Positions 1-6,767 of a DNA stretch of 12,796 nt are shown here, in pieces. Under the pieces are notes generated by a model, which did not search any database, was not told the origin of the DNA, and saw nothing but the letters and a program-made list of their open reading frames with translations. Both the position numbers and the translations under genes were made by a program. Within the stretch, counting starts at the first letter, position 1; each line of letters begins with the position of its first letter. Source of the stretch: Halobacteriales archaeon QS_9_70_65 (GTDB lineage: Archaea > Halobacteriota > Halobacteria > Halobacteriales > Haloarculaceae); assembly GCA_003023535.1 (NCBI GenBank), contig PXSC01000201.1:3280-16075 (forward strand), given 5' to 3'.

Positions 1-59
1 GGGGTTTGTGTGTGCAGACTCCGGGGATTCCTGTCGGTTCTCGACGCCGGGACCCGAAC

Positions 60-67
60 GTTTTATC
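60..67 (+). promoter_or_regulatory. TATA-like box of tyrS
   Basis: GTTTTATC stands out in GC-rich surroundings, with its 3' edge about 24 nt before the ATG at 91. That is the spacing expected when a haloarchaeal transcript starts at or next to the start codon. GGAGG lies at 85-89, but only one base separates it from the ATG, which is too close for a normal Shine-Dalgarno site. Leaderless translation is therefore more likely. Confidence 0.5.
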
Positions 68-90
68 GGGCGGCTGACGGTACCGGAGGC

Positions 91-1098
91 ATGGACGCGG
101 CCGAGCGGACCGACCTGGTCACGCGGTACACCGAGGAGGTCGTCACCGAAGCCGAGATCGAGACGCTGTTCGAGGAGCGGGACGATCCCGGCGTCTACAT
201 CGGCTACGCGCCGACCGGCGAGATGCACATCGGCCACTTCACGACCATCCGGAAGCTGGCGGACTTCGTCGAGGCCGGCCTCGACGTGACCGTCCTCGTG
301 GCGGACCTCCACGCTCACCTCGACGACGAGAAGAGCCCCTTCGAGCTGCTGGACGCCCGATCGGCGTACTACCGAGCCGCCATCGAGGCGATGATCGAGG
401 CCGCCGGCAGCGACCCCGAGGCCGTCTCGTTCGTCCGCGGCACCGACTACCAACTGGAGGAGCCGTACACGCTCGATCTCTACCGGATGCTGGCGGAGAC
501 GACGCTCTCCCGCGCCCGACGCGCCGGCAGTGAGGTAGTCCGGCAGTCGGAGAACCCGAAGGTCGGCGGCCTCGTCTACACGCTGATGCAGTCGCTGGAC
601 GTGGCGGCCCTCGAGGCCGACGTCGCCTACGGCGGCATCGACCAGCGCGGCATCTACATGTTAGCCCGCGAGCAGCTGCCGGAGCAGGGCTACGACAAGC
701 CCGCCTGCGTGTTCGCGCCGCTGTTGTCGGGGCTGTCCGGCGGCAAGATGTCCGCCTCCGAGGCCGGCTCGAAGATCAACCTCACCGACGACGACGACGC
801 GGTCGCCGAGAAGATCGAGAGTGCCTACTGCCCGGCCGAGCAGGTCGAGGACAACGGCGTCTTAGAGTACCTCCGCTTTCTCGTGTTCCCGGTGCTGGCC
901 GAGCGCGGCGAGTCGTTCCGCGTCGACCGCCCCGAGGAGTACGGCGGCGACCTCGTCTACGACGGCTACGCCTCAAGCCGGCGGCCGCCGACGCCATCGC
1001 GGCGGTCGTCGCCCCCGTCCGCGAGCGCCTGCTCGAGGTTCCGGAGCTGCTCGAGGACGCCTATCCCGAACGGTACGCCTGACGACACGCGACGGTAG
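91..1098 (+). CDS. tyrS: Tyrosyl-tRNA synthetase, C-terminus frameshifted
   Basis: Class I aminoacyl-tRNA synthetase that charges tRNA-Tyr with tyrosine in the cytoplasm. The HIGH-type signature HIGH is at residues 46-49 (in PTGEMHIGHF) and the KMSKS-type loop KMSAS is at 219-223. The start at 91 is preferred over the in-frame ATG at 10: the protein then opens with an acidic haloarchaeal sequence, and a TTTTAT box lies 25 nt upstream. The family sequence is intact to about Tyr293 (nt 969). After that this frame reads an Arg/Ser/Pro-rich tail to the stop at 1098, whereas the expected ending (LKPAAADAIAAVV...PERYA) is encoded in another frame at 972-1082. From memory of homologues, about 16 residues are also missing at the junction. 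The C-terminal region helps bind the anticodon arm, so a literal product would probably be defective. Family assignment is certain; whether the break is real is not. Confidence 0.93.
   Translation: MDAAERTDLVTRYTEEVVTEAEIETLFEERDDPGVYIGYAPTGEMHIGHFTTIRKLADFVEAGLDVTVLVADLHAHLDDEKSPFELLDARSAYYRAAIEAMIEAAGSDPEAVSFVRGTDYQLEEPYTLDLYRMLAETTLSRARRAGSEVVRQSENPKVGGLVYTLMQSLDVAALEADVAYGGIDQRGIYMLAREQLPEQGYDKPACVFAPLLSGLSGGKMSASEAGSKINLTDDDDAVAEKIESAYCPAEQVEDNGVLEYLRFLVFPVLAERGESFRVDRPEEYGGDLVYDGYASSRRPPTPSRRSSPPSASACSRFRSCSRTPIPNGTPDDTRR
972..1082 (+). pseudogene. tyrS: Displaced 3' end of tyrS in another frame
   Basis: Read from nt 972, this segment encodes LKPAAADAIAAVVAPVRE followed by RLLEVPELLEDAYPERYA and a TGA at 1080-1082. 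That is the expected C-terminus of a haloarchaeal TyrRS, ending in the typical PERYA. It is in a different frame from the body of the gene. The codons have the strong GC3 bias of real coding sequence, while the overlapping frame that continues the upstream ORF gives a low-complexity Arg/Ser/Pro string. This is the normal 3' end of the gene, displaced by a small deletion at 968-972. Confidence 0.8.
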
Positions 1099-1101
1099 GT
1101 C

Positions 1102-2007
1102 TCACCGCTCGACAACCGCGAGTCCCGCTCCGTTGTCGCCCGGATAGTCGGCGACGGTCTCGACGGCGACCGACTCCTGGCCGGCGAACTCCTCGCGCCG
1201 TTCGCCGTCGTCGCGGAAGACGAACCCCCGGACGAGGAGGTCGTAGCTACGCGACTCGCCGCCGCCGAGGAGCTTCGACCCCGGACGCGGCTCGTGGTCG
1301 AGCGGAATCGACCGCTCGCCGCCGGTCAGGCAGGTGTCGTACCGCGGAGGGTCGACCTCCCGCGGCAGCGGCGAGCCGTTCTCGACGGTGACGGTGCCGA
1401 CCCGGACGGAGCCCTCCGCGTCCGGTATCTCGACGCGCTCCTCGAACGTCGCAGAGGTCGTCGGCTCTCCCGTGGCGAGGTCGACGCCGACGACGGCGAC
1501 GGTGGCGACGAGGACGACGGCGACGACGGCCCCTGCCCGACGCCGGGAGAGTGCGAGCCGGTCGCGCTGTGCCAGCCGGCCGAGGCCGACGAACAGCCCA
1601 GAGGAGACGGCCAGGAGCAGGAACACCCCGGCGTCGCCGGGGTCGAACCGCGAAGCGACGTAGGCGGCGAACACCAGATAACAGCCGGCCGAGAGGGCGT
1701 AGGCGACGAGATCGAGCGTCTCGGCGTCGACCGCGGCGCCGACGACGAGCAGACAGCCGAAGCCGGCGAGCAGGACCGCGGCCGTCGTGGCCGGGGAGAC
1801 GCGGTCGAGCAGCCGGAAGCCGAAGTACGTCGTCGCGGCGACCCCGAGAACGACGCCGACCGCGTACAGTAGCGACTCCCGGTCGAGGGCGGGGACCCAC
1901 GTCGGCCGTCCGTCGCGGCGCCACAAGACTCTTCGGCCGCGGGTCGGGCGTCGAGCCACTCGTCGGCCCACGCCTCGATCTCGCCGAACACCGGACGGAG
2001 CGACCAC
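1102..2007 (-). CDS. Five-TM haloarchaeal membrane protein, unknown function
   Basis: I do not recognise a named family. Residues 46-177 contain five hydrophobic segments (about 46-66, 72-93, 98-118, 126-146, 157-177). They are followed by a ~124-residue hydrophilic C-terminal domain (VEIPDAEGSVRVGTVTVENG and on) that looks like a beta-rich extracytoplasmic module. The first ~30 residues from the GTG at 2007 are extremely Arg-rich and unlike haloarchaeal protein. In a neighbouring frame, nt 1991 to ~1920 encode an acidic peptide (FGEIEAWADEWLDARP) with typical codon use. The true N-terminus is therefore probably that peptide joined to RPTWVPALDRESLLYAV, with a net +1/-2 frame change around 1905-1928. 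From ~1910 down to the stop at 1102 the frame is secure. The gene converges on tyrS. Confidence 0.75.
   Translation of the reverse strand: MVAPSGVRRDRGVGRRVARRPTRGRRVLWRRDGRPTWVPALDRESLLYAVGVVLGVAATTYFGFRLLDRVSPATTAAVLLAGFGCLLVVGAAVDAETLDLVAYALSAGCYLVFAAYVASRFDPGDAGVFLLLAVSSGLFVGLGRLAQRDRLALSRRRAGAVVAVVLVATVAVVGVDLATGEPTTSATFEERVEIPDAEGSVRVGTVTVENGSPLPREVDPPRYDTCLTGGERSIPLDHEPRPGSKLLGGGESRSYDLLVRGFVFRDDGERREEFAGQESVAVETVADYPGDNGAGLAVVER
1905..1991 (-). other. Probable N-terminal segment in another frame
   Basis: From a GTG at 1991, the minus strand encodes an acidic stretch (FGEIEAWADEWLDARPAAEE) with GC-ending codons, then runs out of plausible coding at about 1920. The membrane-protein frame begins to look real from about 1917. 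This indicates a frame break near 1905-1928, through an indel or a deletion, inside one original gene. No conserved motif fixes the exact junction, so this is weaker than the tyrS case. Confidence 0.45.
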
Positions 2008-2170
2008 CCTTTCGGCGCCGGCGAGTGGCGCTTTCGAAGGCGTCGTGGCCGCTGGCGGTCGACGTCGGCCTCCGACCTACCGCGAGAACCGACCGACCGT
2101 CCAGTAACCAGCGGAACCACGCCGAGACCCCGTCTCGAAGCCTCTCTCGGAACGACGAACGAAGGGGTAG

Positions 2171-2178
2171 TTCTATTA
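2171..2178 (+). promoter_or_regulatory. TATA-like box of the zinc-finger gene
   Basis: TTCTATTA ends 23 nt upstream of the ATG at 2202, in an otherwise GC-rich region. Spacing and composition fit a haloarchaeal core promoter driving a leaderless or nearly leaderless transcript. The rest of the 2008-2170 gap holds no further feature I can support. Confidence 0.5.
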
Positions 2179-2201
2179 GTCAGGACTCCTCACTCGGGGG
2201 T

Positions 2202-2444
2202 ATGACGCACACCTGTCGCAACTGCAAGCGGACGTTCTCGCGAAAACTCCAGTACGAACTCCACCGTGACACCTGCTCGGCGGAGGCGCTCATCTGCGAG
2301 GCCTGCGGCGAGCAGTTCTCCGAACGACGGGCGACGACGGACGGCTGGCACTACGCCTGCCCGACCGAGGACTGCGACGGCGCCGGACTCGGCGACGACC
2401 TCCACCAGGTACGGGAGTTCACCGTCGCCCCGCGACCGGAGTAA
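2202..2444 (+). CDS. Small two-module zinc-finger protein
   Basis: An 80-residue protein with two predicted metal-binding modules. Module 1 is C5-x2-C8-x12-H21-x3-C25, a C2HC finger with a C2H2-like spacing (CRNCKRTFSRKLQYELH). Module 2 uses C32-x2-C35 with C53 and C58, and H50 as an alternative ligand (CEACGEQF ... YACPTEDC). Haloarchaea carry many zinc-finger mini-proteins of this size, mostly uncharacterised and thought to act in regulation or protein interaction. The start at 2202 is chosen because it directly precedes module 1 and has a well-placed TATA-like box; the upstream extension in frame is Arg-rich shadow. The gene stands alone, converging on the SRPBCC gene with 28 nt between stops. 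DNA, RNA or protein binding cannot be told apart from sequence. Confidence 0.85.
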   Translation: MTHTCRNCKRTFSRKLQYELHRDTCSAEALICEACGEQFSERRATTDGWHYACPTEDCDGAGLGDDLHQVREFTVAPRPE

Positions 2445-2472
2445 CGACGACGGCGGCCGCGGGCGCCGGCAC

Positions 2473-2877
2473 TTATCGCTCCGCCAGCCGCCGGAGACGC
2501 CGGCAGGCCAGCCGACAGACCGGCGCGTAGCCCGCCGCCACGGGCGGCACCTCGAAGAATACCCGACAGCCGTCCGCCCGTGGGTCGACGCCGTGGCCCG
2601 TCGCCGACCGTCCGGCGACCCGCCAGCGCCACCGCATCGCCCCGGCGTCGAACGTCTCGACCTCGAACGGCAGGCGGATTCCGAGACCGCCGACCCGAAC
2701 GCGGCCGGTGGTGCCGGCCTCGATCCGCCGGGTCGGCGCGTCGACGGCCGCGACCGACGGCCCCCACTCCGGCCAGCGCTCCGTGTCGACGAGCAGGTCC
2801 CACACCCGTCCGGCCGGGGCGTCGACGTCGGCGCCGACGACCAGACGGCGGCCCACCTCCGTCCGTCGGAACTCCAT
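2473..2877 (-). CDS. SRPBCC (START/polyketide-cyclase-like) protein
   Basis: A 134-residue protein with the N-terminal pattern of the SRPBCC helix-grip fold: a first strand (LVVGADVDAPAGRVWDLLVD, residues 12-31), the conserved WPEWGPSV segment (35-42), then alternating strands such as GTTGRVRVGG and MRWRWRV (55-86). Members bind hydrophobic ligands in a deep cavity; the ligand here is unknown. The last ~20 residues are rich in Arg and Cys (C104, C121, C125), perhaps ending the long C-terminal helix. The ATG at 2877 matches the natural start of the fold, and an AT-rich box lies ~25 nt upstream. It is transcribed divergently from the ABC operon. Confidence 0.82.
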   Translation of the reverse strand: MEFRRTEVGRRLVVGADVDAPAGRVWDLLVDTERWPEWGPSVAAVDAPTRRIEAGTTGRVRVGGLGIRLPFEVETFDAGAMRWRWRVAGRSATGHGVDPRADGCRVFFEVPPVAAGYAPVCRLACRRLRRLAER

Positions 2878-2897
2878 GCGATTCGATACGGCGCGCG

Positions 2898-2907
2898 GCT
2901 TTTTGTC
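2898..2907. promoter_or_regulatory. Shared AT-rich core promoter for divergent genes
   Basis: The T-run at 2900-2904 is the clearest AT-rich element in the 52-bp gap between the SRPBCC start (2877, minus) and the ABC ATPase start (2930, plus). Its edges are about 23-27 nt from the minus-strand ATG and 26-30 nt from the plus-strand GTG, so it sits at TATA distance for both. The two genes may share or compete for one TBP site. Confidence 0.4.
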
Positions 2908-2929
2908 GTTCCCGGCCGACCGGACGACC

Positions 2930-3811
2930 GTGATAGACGTACGTGACCTCCGCAAGGAGTACGGCGGCTTCGTGGCCGTCGACGGCATCTCCTTCGGCGT
3001 CGACCCGGGGGAGGTGTTCGGCATCGTCGGCCCGAACGGCGCCGGTAAGACGACGACGCTGAAGTCGGTGGCCGGGCTGGTCGAGCCGACCGACGGCGTC
3101 GTCGAGGTCGATGGTGCGCCGGCCGACGCCCGCGAGACCCGCCGCCGGCTCGGCTTCCTCCCCGAGGAGTCGCCGCTGTACGAGGAGATGTCCGCGCTGT
3201 CGTATCTCCGCTTCTTCGCCGACCTCTACGACGTCCCCCGCGACGTCGCCGACACGCGCATCCACGACGCCCTGGACCGCCTGGAGCTGGACCACCGCCG
3301 GCGCCCCCTCGGCGACACCTCGAAGGGGATGCGGCGGAAGGTGGCCATCGCCCGCTCGCTGGTGAACGACCCCGACGTCGTAGTGTACGACGAACCCGCC
3401 TCCGGGCTCGACCCCCTGACTACCAACTACGTCGTCGAGTTCACCCGCGAGCTCGCCGACGAGGGCCGGACCGTCGTCTTCTCCGCGCACAACCTCTACC
3501 ACGTCGAGGAGGTCTGCGACCGCGTCGCTATCATGAACGAGGGGGCCGTCGTCGCGAAGGGCCGGCTCGAGGAGCTGCGCGAGCGGTACGGCCGCACGGA
3601 GTACCACGTCTACACGACGGTCGAGGTGCCGGAGGCCGTCGCGGAGAACGGCCGCTACCGACGGGTCGTCGAGGGGATGGACGACGTCCGGCGGGTCGAG
3701 ACGGCCGCCGAGGAGCGCGGCGGCGAGGTGGCCGACATCCGGACGGTCGAGCCGAGCCTCGAGCGACTCTTCCTCGACTTGGCGGCGGCCGACGACCGCG
3801 CGGAGGCCTGA
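2930..3811 (+). CDS. ABC-2 exporter ATP-binding protein (NatA-like)
   Basis: Cytoplasmic ATPase of an ABC-2 type exporter, 293 residues. Walker A is GPNGAGKT (34-41), the signature motif is the variant SKGMRRK (131-137), Walker B is VVVYDE (150-155) followed by the D-loop SGLD (158-161), and the switch histidine is H187 (SAHN). The Q-loop position reads LPEE (77-80), with Glu instead of Gln; LPEE is common in this NatA-like subgroup. A C-terminal regulatory region follows from ~205 to 293. The start is a GTG directly before the first strand (MIDVRDLRKEYGG), with an AT-rich box 26-30 nt upstream; earlier in-frame starts would run antisense through the SRPBCC gene. Its TGA overlaps the ATG of the next gene by one base, so the two are translationally coupled. 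The exported substrate is unknown. Confidence 0.93.
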   Translation: MIDVRDLRKEYGGFVAVDGISFGVDPGEVFGIVGPNGAGKTTTLKSVAGLVEPTDGVVEVDGAPADARETRRRLGFLPEESPLYEEMSALSYLRFFADLYDVPRDVADTRIHDALDRLELDHRRRPLGDTSKGMRRKVAIARSLVNDPDVVVYDEPASGLDPLTTNYVVEFTRELADEGRTVVFSAHNLYHVEEVCDRVAIMNEGAVVAKGRLEELRERYGRTEYHVYTTVEVPEAVAENGRYRRVVEGMDDVRRVETAAEERGGEVADIRTVEPSLERLFLDLAAADDRAEA

Positions 3812-5694
3812 TGCGCCCGCGGAAGCTGCTCCGGATCGCCCGCTGGGAGGCGACCACGGGCGTCGGCGGCCTCGACCGCGGCGCCGTCGCGGTCGTCCTC
3901 GCGGCCGTCGCCTTCGTCGGCGCCGTCGGCGTCGTCGGTCTCGTCGGCGGCGTCGCCGTCGAGGATGGCATCTACCGGGTCGGCGTCGACGAGGACGGCC
4001 GGTTTCACGCCCCCACCGCCGGGGACCCGTCGCTCGCGGTCGTCGAGCCCGACCCCGCGGTCGTCGCCGATGGCCGCCTGGAGACCGGCCAGGGGTACGA
4101 CGTCTACGTCCGGGAGACCGCCGACGGCACGCGGCTGTACCTCGCCGAAATGGGCGGCGAGCCGACCGAGAAGAGCCGCGCCGCCGCGACCGCCTTCCGG
4201 GAGGCCGTCGAGGCGCACAACGAACGGCGGATGCGGCTTGAGTCCAACGAGACGGCCGCCTTCCCGGTCGTCGTCACCCTGGAGTTCGTCGCCCGCGACG
4301 ACGCCGACGGTGCCGACGCTGACGGCGACGGCGACGGCGGCAGCGGCGGCGATACTGACGGCGGCGTCGGCGACGGCAGCGGTAGTGGCGACGGCGACGA
4401 CACCGGCGGCCCCGGCGGCCCGTCCGACGGGACCGGCACCGGCGGCACCGGCACCGGCACCGGCACCGGCGACGGCGGCGTCGGTGCGCCGTCGCTCGGC
4501 GCCTTCGACCTCTTCGGCACCGCCGACACCGCCGGCTCGCCGTCGGACATCTCGCCGCCGTTTCCCTTCCAGTCGCTCGTACTGGCGTTCGTCTTCGTCC
4601 TGCCGCTGAACTTCCTCATCCAAGCCTACGGGAGCTCGATGCTCGCCGAACGGCTCGACCGCCGCGGCGAGCTGCTGTTGGTCGCGCCGGTCAGCCCCGC
4701 GGAGATCGTCTTCGGCAAGACGCTGCCGTACCTCGCGGCCGCGCTCGGCATCACGACCGTCATCGTCGCCGGCCTGCGGTGGCTCGGCGGCGGCGCCGGC
4801 CCGCTGTCGGTGCTCGCGGTCGTCCCGCTGGCGCTTCTGTTCCTCGCGACGACGTTCCTCGGGGCGATGTTCGCCCGGTCGTATAAGGAGCTCACCTTCG
4901 TCTCCGTCACCGTCAGCACGCTCCTGACGACGTACGCCTTCGTGCCGGCCGTCTTCGCCGGCACGAGCCCGGTGGCGTTCGTCTCGCCGCTCACCGTCGC
5001 CGTCCGGGACCTCACCGGCGCCGGCGTCACCGCCGGCCAGCTCGCCTTCGCGACCGGGCCGGCGACGCTGGTCGCCGGCGTCTGTTTCCTGCTGGGGCTC
5101 GGCGTCTACCGCGAGGAGGACCTCTTCACCCAGCGGCCCGTCCACCTGAAGGCGCTGGACGCGCTGGCGGGCCGCATCCGCCGGCCCCGGAGCCTGGTCC
5201 TGGTGGTCGCGCTGATGGTCCCGTTCGTCTTCGTCGCGGAGCTACTGGTCGTCGTGCTGCTGTTCGTCCTGCCGGTGGCGGTGTCGGTACCGCTCGTCTT
5301 CGGCGCCATCGCGGTCATCGAGGAGCTGGCGAAGGGCGTGCCGGTCTACGCCGGCTTCGTCCGGGGCCGCTACGACCGGACGCTCGGCGCTGCCGTCGCG
5401 GCCGGGAGCGCCGCCGGGGTCGGGTTCTTCCTCGCCGAGAAGCTGTCGCTGGCCGTCCAGGTGGTCGGGCTGCCGGAGGTCGCCGTCGCCGACGCCGCCT
5501 TCCAGACGGGGCTCGGCGCCGGTGCCGGCGTCGTCGCGCTGCTGGCCGTCGCGCCGCTGCTGTTGCACGTCGTCACGGCGACCGTCTCGGCGGTCGGCGG
5601 TAGCCGGGGCCGACGAGGGTTCCTCGCTGGCCTCGCGGTGGCGGCACTGCTGCACCTCTGTTACAACGTCGCGGTGGTGAGCCGCCTTGTCTAG
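3811..5694 (+). CDS. ABC-2 permease fused to PrsW-type protease domain
   Basis: A 627-residue membrane protein in two parts. The N-terminal half is an ABC-2 permease: TM ~23-50, a large exposed domain (50-~230), then a TM bundle beginning FQSLVLAFVFVLPLNFL with the permease pattern ELLLVAPVSPAEIVFGKTLP after it. The exposed domain carries a ~64-residue Gly/Asp/Ser/Thr-rich stretch (about 163-226). The C-terminal half (about 465-627) resembles PrsW glutamic-type intramembrane proteases: EELAK (504-508, EExxK), FFLAE (539-543, FxxxE), H586 in a TM, and H615 in HLCYN, all in order. PrsW enzymes cleave TM proteins within the bilayer. The fusion suggests a transporter that also processes a peptide, or a protease that gates it. 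Its 3' end overlaps the next gene by 8 nt. The two-domain reading is firm on motifs; proteolytic activity is inferred. Confidence 0.88.
   Translation: MRPRKLLRIARWEATTGVGGLDRGAVAVVLAAVAFVGAVGVVGLVGGVAVEDGIYRVGVDEDGRFHAPTAGDPSLAVVEPDPAVVADGRLETGQGYDVYVRETADGTRLYLAEMGGEPTEKSRAAATAFREAVEAHNERRMRLESNETAAFPVVVTLEFVARDDADGADADGDGDGGSGGDTDGGVGDGSGSGDGDDTGGPGGPSDGTGTGGTGTGTGTGDGGVGAPSLGAFDLFGTADTAGSPSDISPPFPFQSLVLAFVFVLPLNFLIQAYGSSMLAERLDRRGELLLVAPVSPAEIVFGKTLPYLAAALGITTVIVAGLRWLGGGAGPLSVLAVVPLALLFLATTFLGAMFARSYKELTFVSVTVSTLLTTYAFVPAVFAGTSPVAFVSPLTVAVRDLTGAGVTAGQLAFATGPATLVAGVCFLLGLGVYREEDLFTQRPVHLKALDALAGRIRRPRSLVLVVALMVPFVFVAELLVVVLLFVLPVAVSVPLVFGAIAVIEELAKGVPVYAGFVRGRYDRTLGAAVAAGSAAGVGFFLAEKLSLAVQVVGLPEVAVADAAFQTGLGAGAGVVALLAVAPLLLHVVTATVSAVGGSRGRRGFLAGLAVAALLHLCYNVAVVSRLV
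4435..4470 (+). repeat. In-frame GGCACC hexamer repeat (Gly-Thr run)
   Basis: Five GGCACC hexamers (4435-4440, then 4444-4467) interrupted and followed by single GGC codons encode a Gly-Thr run beginning at residue 209 of the permease/PrsW protein. The repeat lies in the longer Gly/Asp-rich linker. Because the unit is six bases, copy-number change would keep frame and only alter linker length. Confidence 0.7.
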
Positions 5695-6730
5695 AATCGC
5701 CGTCGCCCGCCGGGAGCTGGGGTCGCTCTCCCGGGAGAAGACAATCGTGCTGGCGATTCTCATCCAGGTGATCATCGCGGGCTTTTCGTCGTTTCTGGTG
5801 GTCGGGCTGACGTCGCTGTACGACCCCGACGCGGCCGGCGGCGACGTCGAGGTGGCGGTGACCGGCGAGGCGGCCGACGCGGTGGTCGCCGCCGCGGCGG
5901 AGACGGAGGGGCTGACGCCGCGGCGCGTCGCCGACCCGGCGGACGCCCGGGCGGCCTTCGACCGCGGGGAGGTGGCGGCGGTGGTCCGCGCCGAGCGGCG
6001 GGACGGCCGCATCGCCGTCTCGGCGTCGGTCCCGCAGTCCAGCCTCCGGAAGACGCTGGTGGTCGTCCAGCTACGGACGGCGCTGAAGACGCTGGAGCGC
6101 GACGAGCGGGTCGCCCGCAACGACTCCCTTACGGCGGCGCCGCTGCCGGTGCCGCCGGCGACCGACGCCAGCCCCTACTTCGGCTTCTCCTACACCGTCC
6201 TGCTGCCACTTCTGGTGTTCCTGCCGGTGTTCATCAGCGGCGCGGTACTGGTCGACTCCCTGACCGAGGAGATCGAACGCGGCACCCTCGAACTGCTGCG
6301 GGTGACACCGCTGTCGTTCGTCGGCGTCGTCGACGGCAAGGCCGGCCTGCTGGCGGCGCTGGCGCCGGCGCAGGTCCTCGCGTGGGTCACCCTGCTGTCG
6401 ATCAACGGCATCGCGGTGTCGAACGTCGCGGCGCTGGTCGTCATGGCGGCCGCGCTGGCGGTCGTCGCGGCCGGCGTCGCCGCCGGCCTCGCTCTCGCGG
6501 TTCCGGTCCGCCAGCGGGCGCAGTTGACCTACTCGCTGGGGGCGCTCGCAGCCTTCGCCGCGGCCGCCGGCCTCCCGGAGCACCCGGCGACGACCGTCGC
6601 GCGGCTGGCCATCGGCAGCGCGGCACCGACGACGTGGCGTCACCTCGCGGGCTACGTCGTCGCCGCCGTCGTCGTCGCCGTCGCCGTCCGTCGGTACGCC
6701 GGCGCCGTCTCCCCGGAGCGATTCGGCTGA
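5687..6730 (+). CDS. ABC-2 exporter permease, second subunit
   Basis: A 347-residue ABC-2 family permease. It has TM1 at ~19-42, an extracytoplasmic domain at ~43-165 and a C-terminal TM bundle starting at ~170 (YTVLLPLLVFLPVFISGAVL). The diagnostic cytoplasmic segment TEEIERGTLELLRVTPLS follows, then VDGKAGLLAALAPAQ. The architecture is NatB-like and parallels the preceding permease, so the operon encodes a heterodimeric channel with one ATPase. The start is a TTG at 5687: an in-frame TGA at 5678 rules out anything earlier, and no ATG follows until well inside TM1. It overlaps the upstream gene by 8 nt, indicating translational coupling. Unlike its partner it has no protease domain. Confidence 0.9.
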   Translation: MSRIAVARRELGSLSREKTIVLAILIQVIIAGFSSFLVVGLTSLYDPDAAGGDVEVAVTGEAADAVVAAAAETEGLTPRRVADPADARAAFDRGEVAAVVRAERRDGRIAVSASVPQSSLRKTLVVVQLRTALKTLERDERVARNDSLTAAPLPVPPATDASPYFGFSYTVLLPLLVFLPVFISGAVLVDSLTEEIERGTLELLRVTPLSFVGVVDGKAGLLAALAPAQVLAWVTLLSINGIAVSNVAALVVMAAALAVVAAGVAAGLALAVPVRQRAQLTYSLGALAAFAAAAGLPEHPATTVARLAIGSAAPTTWRHLAGYVVAAVVVAVAVRRYAGAVSPERFG

Positions 6731-6751
6731 GCCGGGCATTTTTGTCCCGGC
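6731..6751 (+). promoter_or_regulatory. GC inverted repeat around a T5 box
   Basis: GCCGGG (6731-6736) and CCCGGC (6746-6751) form a perfect 6-bp inverted repeat enclosing CATTTTTGT. The T-run (6739-6743) ends 24 nt before the aldo/keto reductase ATG, so it can serve as that gene's TATA element. It also begins 8 nt after the permease stop, so it could act as an oligo-T terminator for the ABC operon. The symmetric arms could be an operator or simply chance in GC-rich DNA. Confidence 0.4.
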
Positions 6752-6767
6752 CGTCCGACCGGCGGGC

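Noticed and set aside
10..90. In-frame upstream ATG of tyrS
   Set aside because: The extension (MCRLRGFLSVLDAG...) is not typical of TyrRS and would place the TATA-like box inside the coding region.
85..90. GGAGG before the tyrS ATG as a Shine-Dalgarno site
   Set aside because: Only one base separates it from the ATG. Haloarchaeal leaderless initiation fits the TATA spacing better.
1551..2201. N-terminal extension of the zinc-finger gene
   Set aside because: It is in frame but almost entirely Arg/Ser/Pro, and it overlaps the opposite-strand membrane-protein gene. The TATA-like box and the protein start at 2202 explain the gene without it.
2351..3607. 418-codon minus-strand frame spanning the zinc-finger, SRPBCC and ATPase genes
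   Set aside because: It is a shadow of three real genes on both strands, with Arg- and Gly-rich composition and no family resemblance.
4435..4470. CRISPR-like or tandem regulatory repeat
   Set aside because: It is an in-frame hexamer repeat inside a coding region, with no spacers. It simply encodes Gly-Thr.
3655..5145. Long open frame on the minus strand through the ATPase and permease genes
   Set aside because: It is antisense to two well-recognised genes. The translation is Arg/Asp/Glu/Gly/Ala-rich without motifs or hydrophobic core, as expected for a shadow frame in DNA with very high GC3.
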